Under the pieces are notes generated by a model. The model ran no database searches and had not been told where the DNA came from. It saw only the letters and a list, made by a program, of their open reading frames with translations. The translations under genes were made by a program, and so were the position numbers. DNA of 64,000 nt from Azorinus chamasolen (taxonomy: Eukaryota > Mollusca > Bivalvia > Cardiida > Solecurtidae), in NCBI GenBank assembly GCA_963576725.1, contig OY755241.1, positions 73,110,999-73,174,998 of the forward strand, written 5' to 3'. This document shows, one piece after another, positions 62,150-64,000 of this stretch; the first letter of the stretch is position 1; each line of letters begins with the position of its first letter.

Positions 62150-63394
62150 CATTGGTAAAAAAACAACATAATAACGAATTGTAAACGATACAGGGGTGTG
62201 ATTGCTGATATTTTGAACTTACAAGGTCACTATTGACATCCTTGAACCCCGTGCTCTTCACTAGAGGGAAAAACAGCAATCAAAATTTACCGCAAAAATT
62301 GTTTACAATCTTTCAAAATTACCGCTTTAAGAAACTATTACATAACGATAATAGCCGAGGAATACCGCATGAAGCAACAAGCGCCTTGCTGACGCTGATC
62401 TGGAGGAAATAGATCGTGCACAATTTGGCAAAAATGTGTTTTGTCACGGAATAAAAACATCGATATAAGAGTCAATATATATTTTTGCCACATTTTGAAT
62501 GTGCATGTTCACAAAAAAATAAACCAATTCAAATTATTTATTTTTGAGTTTGCCCTATTATTCAAAGTGTTCATTCGGCAAAATAAACACGCCTGACCCT
62601 TAAAATTTATTTATACCATGGCAATTATCCTTTCTAACGATTCCTTATTTGCTGATTCCTTGCTGTAACAGTTTTGTATTTTTATTTCTGAATATGTCTC
62701 ATGGAAAGCGATACTTTGAAAGTGTTAAAGTACAAATGCAGTGAAGTCATTGTTGACGATAGTTATGCATCAGCAATGATATATGCGTAAATAAAATGAA
62801 TTTTTATGATGTACTGAGGTCACAGTTAATGCATTAGATCCTAGTAATTTGAAAAATTGGTTAAGCAAAAGGATTCACCATGGTTACTTATGTAACAATA
62901 ATTTTACATGGCATGAAGTTCACCTTTTCACCACCCTTCAGAATTTTATTTCAAGTTAACATGCTGTAAAGAATCAATTAATTAAAGACAAAAATGCTGT
63001 TAAATAGCATGTTACATAAAGGAATCAGTGTAACATAAATGCTCCTAAAAGTTACGGCACGGAAAATTAAGAAAGCTTTTTGTAATAAACAAAGTTTTTT
63101 AACTTCAACTATCATGGTTTTAAACACGAAAAGAACTGTAAAAGACACGGTGTAAGTGATGCAAACATTGTTTATAACTTTATTTTCTTTTTTTCATACT
63201 CATGAAATTTGAACGTTACATTAGAGAATGTTTCTTTATACATGTATCAAAGAAAACAAAATTGTTCACTTCAAACTCTTACTTGTGAATGTAATCCCAA
63301 TGGATATGTTCTCACTATCTATTAGTGGTTAATCTAAACAAACACCTCGCTGTTAAAACACGGAATAATAACTGTTAACAGTTAAAACTATAAC
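62150..63394. other. AT-rich stretch without gene
   Basis: Contains a minus-strand 142-codon open frame (62279-61851) that overlaps the PHD segment on the other strand and is Leu/Cys-rich. I consider it a shadow. No repeat family is recognised. Confidence 0.45.
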
Positions 63395-63532
63395 TATCTA
63401 AAGGTGATGGAATACCCACGCTCAGCTGCCATGATCGCAAATCTGCCATGGGCAGACAGACCACGGACAGACATGCTACGGACAGACAGACCGACCGACA
63501 CACTGTCTCTTATATACCCCCTCTCAAACTAA
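63395..63532 (-). mobile_element. pearl-like element, core-less, inverted
   Basis: On the minus strand: head TTTGAGAGGGGGTATATAAG, a (CGGT/CTGT)n tract ('tgtcggtcggtctgtctg'), 'gcagatttgcgatcatggcagctgagcgtgggtattccatcacctttagatagttatagtttt' tail. Head and tail match the elements at 12945, 21676 and 37458. There are no core units. Confidence 0.75.
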
Positions 63533-63720
63533 TATTCTGAAAATGGGTTATCCTTCGAAAACAAAAGTAGCAAAGCCAAAAGAGGAAATTCGGTTTTATT
63601 GAGCCTGTTCATGAATAGATCTAGTAATTTAAAGTCTAACACTACTCATGCCCACTAGCACCGGCTTAAGAAGTATTCCATTTTCAAAACTTATACCATC
63701 AAAACTAATGATTCTAAAAG
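63533..63720 (-). repeat. dispersed repeat R1 (copy 3)
   Basis: 'cttcgaaaacaaaagtagcaaagcc', 'ggttttattgagcctgttcatgaata', 'aacactactcatgccc', 'agcaccggcttaagaagtattcc', 'aaaactaatgattc' match 429-640 in order and spacing. The stop of the minus-strand frame of the next entry lies in it. Confidence 0.6.
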
Positions 63721-64000
63721 ATAACTCGTTTCAATGGTTCTATTTTGACTTAAGATCTCTCTAACATTTTGCTCGCATTCTATGGTATATTTTCTGTTCT
63801 TGCACATTCTGTCTACTGGAATTCTCTCTTGGACTCTGATTTTGTGTCGATCTTGGTGTGGATGTGGTGTCAAATTTTGTAAGTGCTCTACCTTGTTCTC
63901 TTTCTGCGATTTTTTTTGTAATCGCCATACCTTTCTTACATGACGTTTCTCTCTTTCAGTCATATCCTTGATGTTTTTTCCTTTTCCCCACTGCTTTATC
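63691..64000 (-). CDS. partial basic protein running off the right edge
   Basis: A minus-strand frame is open from the window edge (IKQWGKGKNIKDMTEREKRH) through 63963 (first ATG) to a TAA at 63691. It is rich in Lys, Arg and Gln: RKVWRLQKKSQKENKVEHLQ, LTPHPHQDRHKIRVQERIPV and REILSQNRTIETSYLLESLV. The M-T-x-R-E-K-R...R-K-x-W-R pattern is found in multicopy bivalve proteins of unknown function (from memory; not verified). Its last residues are encoded in repeat R1, so R1 is probably the 3' end of this family. It may be mobile-element derived. Confidence 0.45.
   Translation of the reverse strand, partial: IKQWGKGKNIKDMTEREKRHVRKVWRLQKKSQKENKVEHLQNLTPHPHQDRHKIRVQERIPVDRMCKNRKYTIECEQNVREILSQNRTIETSYLLESLVLMV

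Noticed and set aside
61851..62279. 142-codon minus-strand frame, the longest simple frame in the region
   Set aside because: Antisense to the PHD-finger segment, Leu/Cys-rich without motif; a shadow.
12947..63532. CRISPR array interpretation of the regularly spaced repeats
   Set aside because: Units are 145-170 bp of continuous repeat without unique spacers, in a eukaryotic context with splice sites and metazoan transposons.

Overview
The window is eukaryotic, AT-rich and dominated by repeats. Its coding content is animal: the last exon of a gene for an NG2/CSPG4-like membrane proteoglycan, with introns and transposon fossils of metazoan type (CR1-like LINE, PIF/Harbinger, P element, hAT-like, pogo-like ends). 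The repeats resemble those of bivalve molluscs: pearl/CvA-like elements with a (CGGT)n microsatellite beside a core repeat of about 162 bp, arrays carrying TGACCTTGACCTTGACC words and ending near tetranucleotide GGAC/ACGG tracts, and very many short hairpin MITEs. I infer a bivalve, possibly a heterodont clam; the species cannot be read from the sequence.

Layout. 1-3770: degenerate long-unit repeats with X-box palindromes, then a tandem array of about 168 bp per unit. 4767-6735: LINE fossil and palindrome-headed repeats. 7510-10093: the CSPG4-like exon, the only clear host-type gene, broken by several frameshifts and stops here. 10094-30000: essentially a MITE landscape with one pearl-like array (12945-14527), a 32-bp minisatellite (19833-20245) and degenerate arrays. 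30200-33230: a tandem array inside another MITE, a promoter-like unique patch, an 823-bp element with 16-bp inverted ends and a strange CCGAA/TTCGG-rich patch. 35432-35817, 39301-39602 and 47930-48450: Harbinger transposase and Myb/SANT-like fossils. 42468-44340: a long array. 44919-45048: a neat candidate exon of unknown identity. 46246-47912: a reverse transcriptase element with dispersed 3' tails. 49923-52460: zinc-finger, RT and hAT-like fossils. 57176-58995 (minus) is a P-element transposase fossil. Head to head with it, 59400-62149 (plus) is a decayed PHD-finger gene of a probable mobile family, split by a tandem array that made an 11-bp target duplication. At the right edge a minus-strand reading frame runs out of the window.

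How parts relate. Few genes act together here. The striking organisation is modular: MITE families A and B share TTAA-CCC ends but carry different hairpins; A, B and the TA-type family C share the same GCTCCTATAGGAGC hairpin centre; and at least five tandem-array families share one kind of hairpin head followed by CTATTGTGAT. Several insertions are nested (array in A, B in C, array in a PHD gene), which gives a relative order of events.
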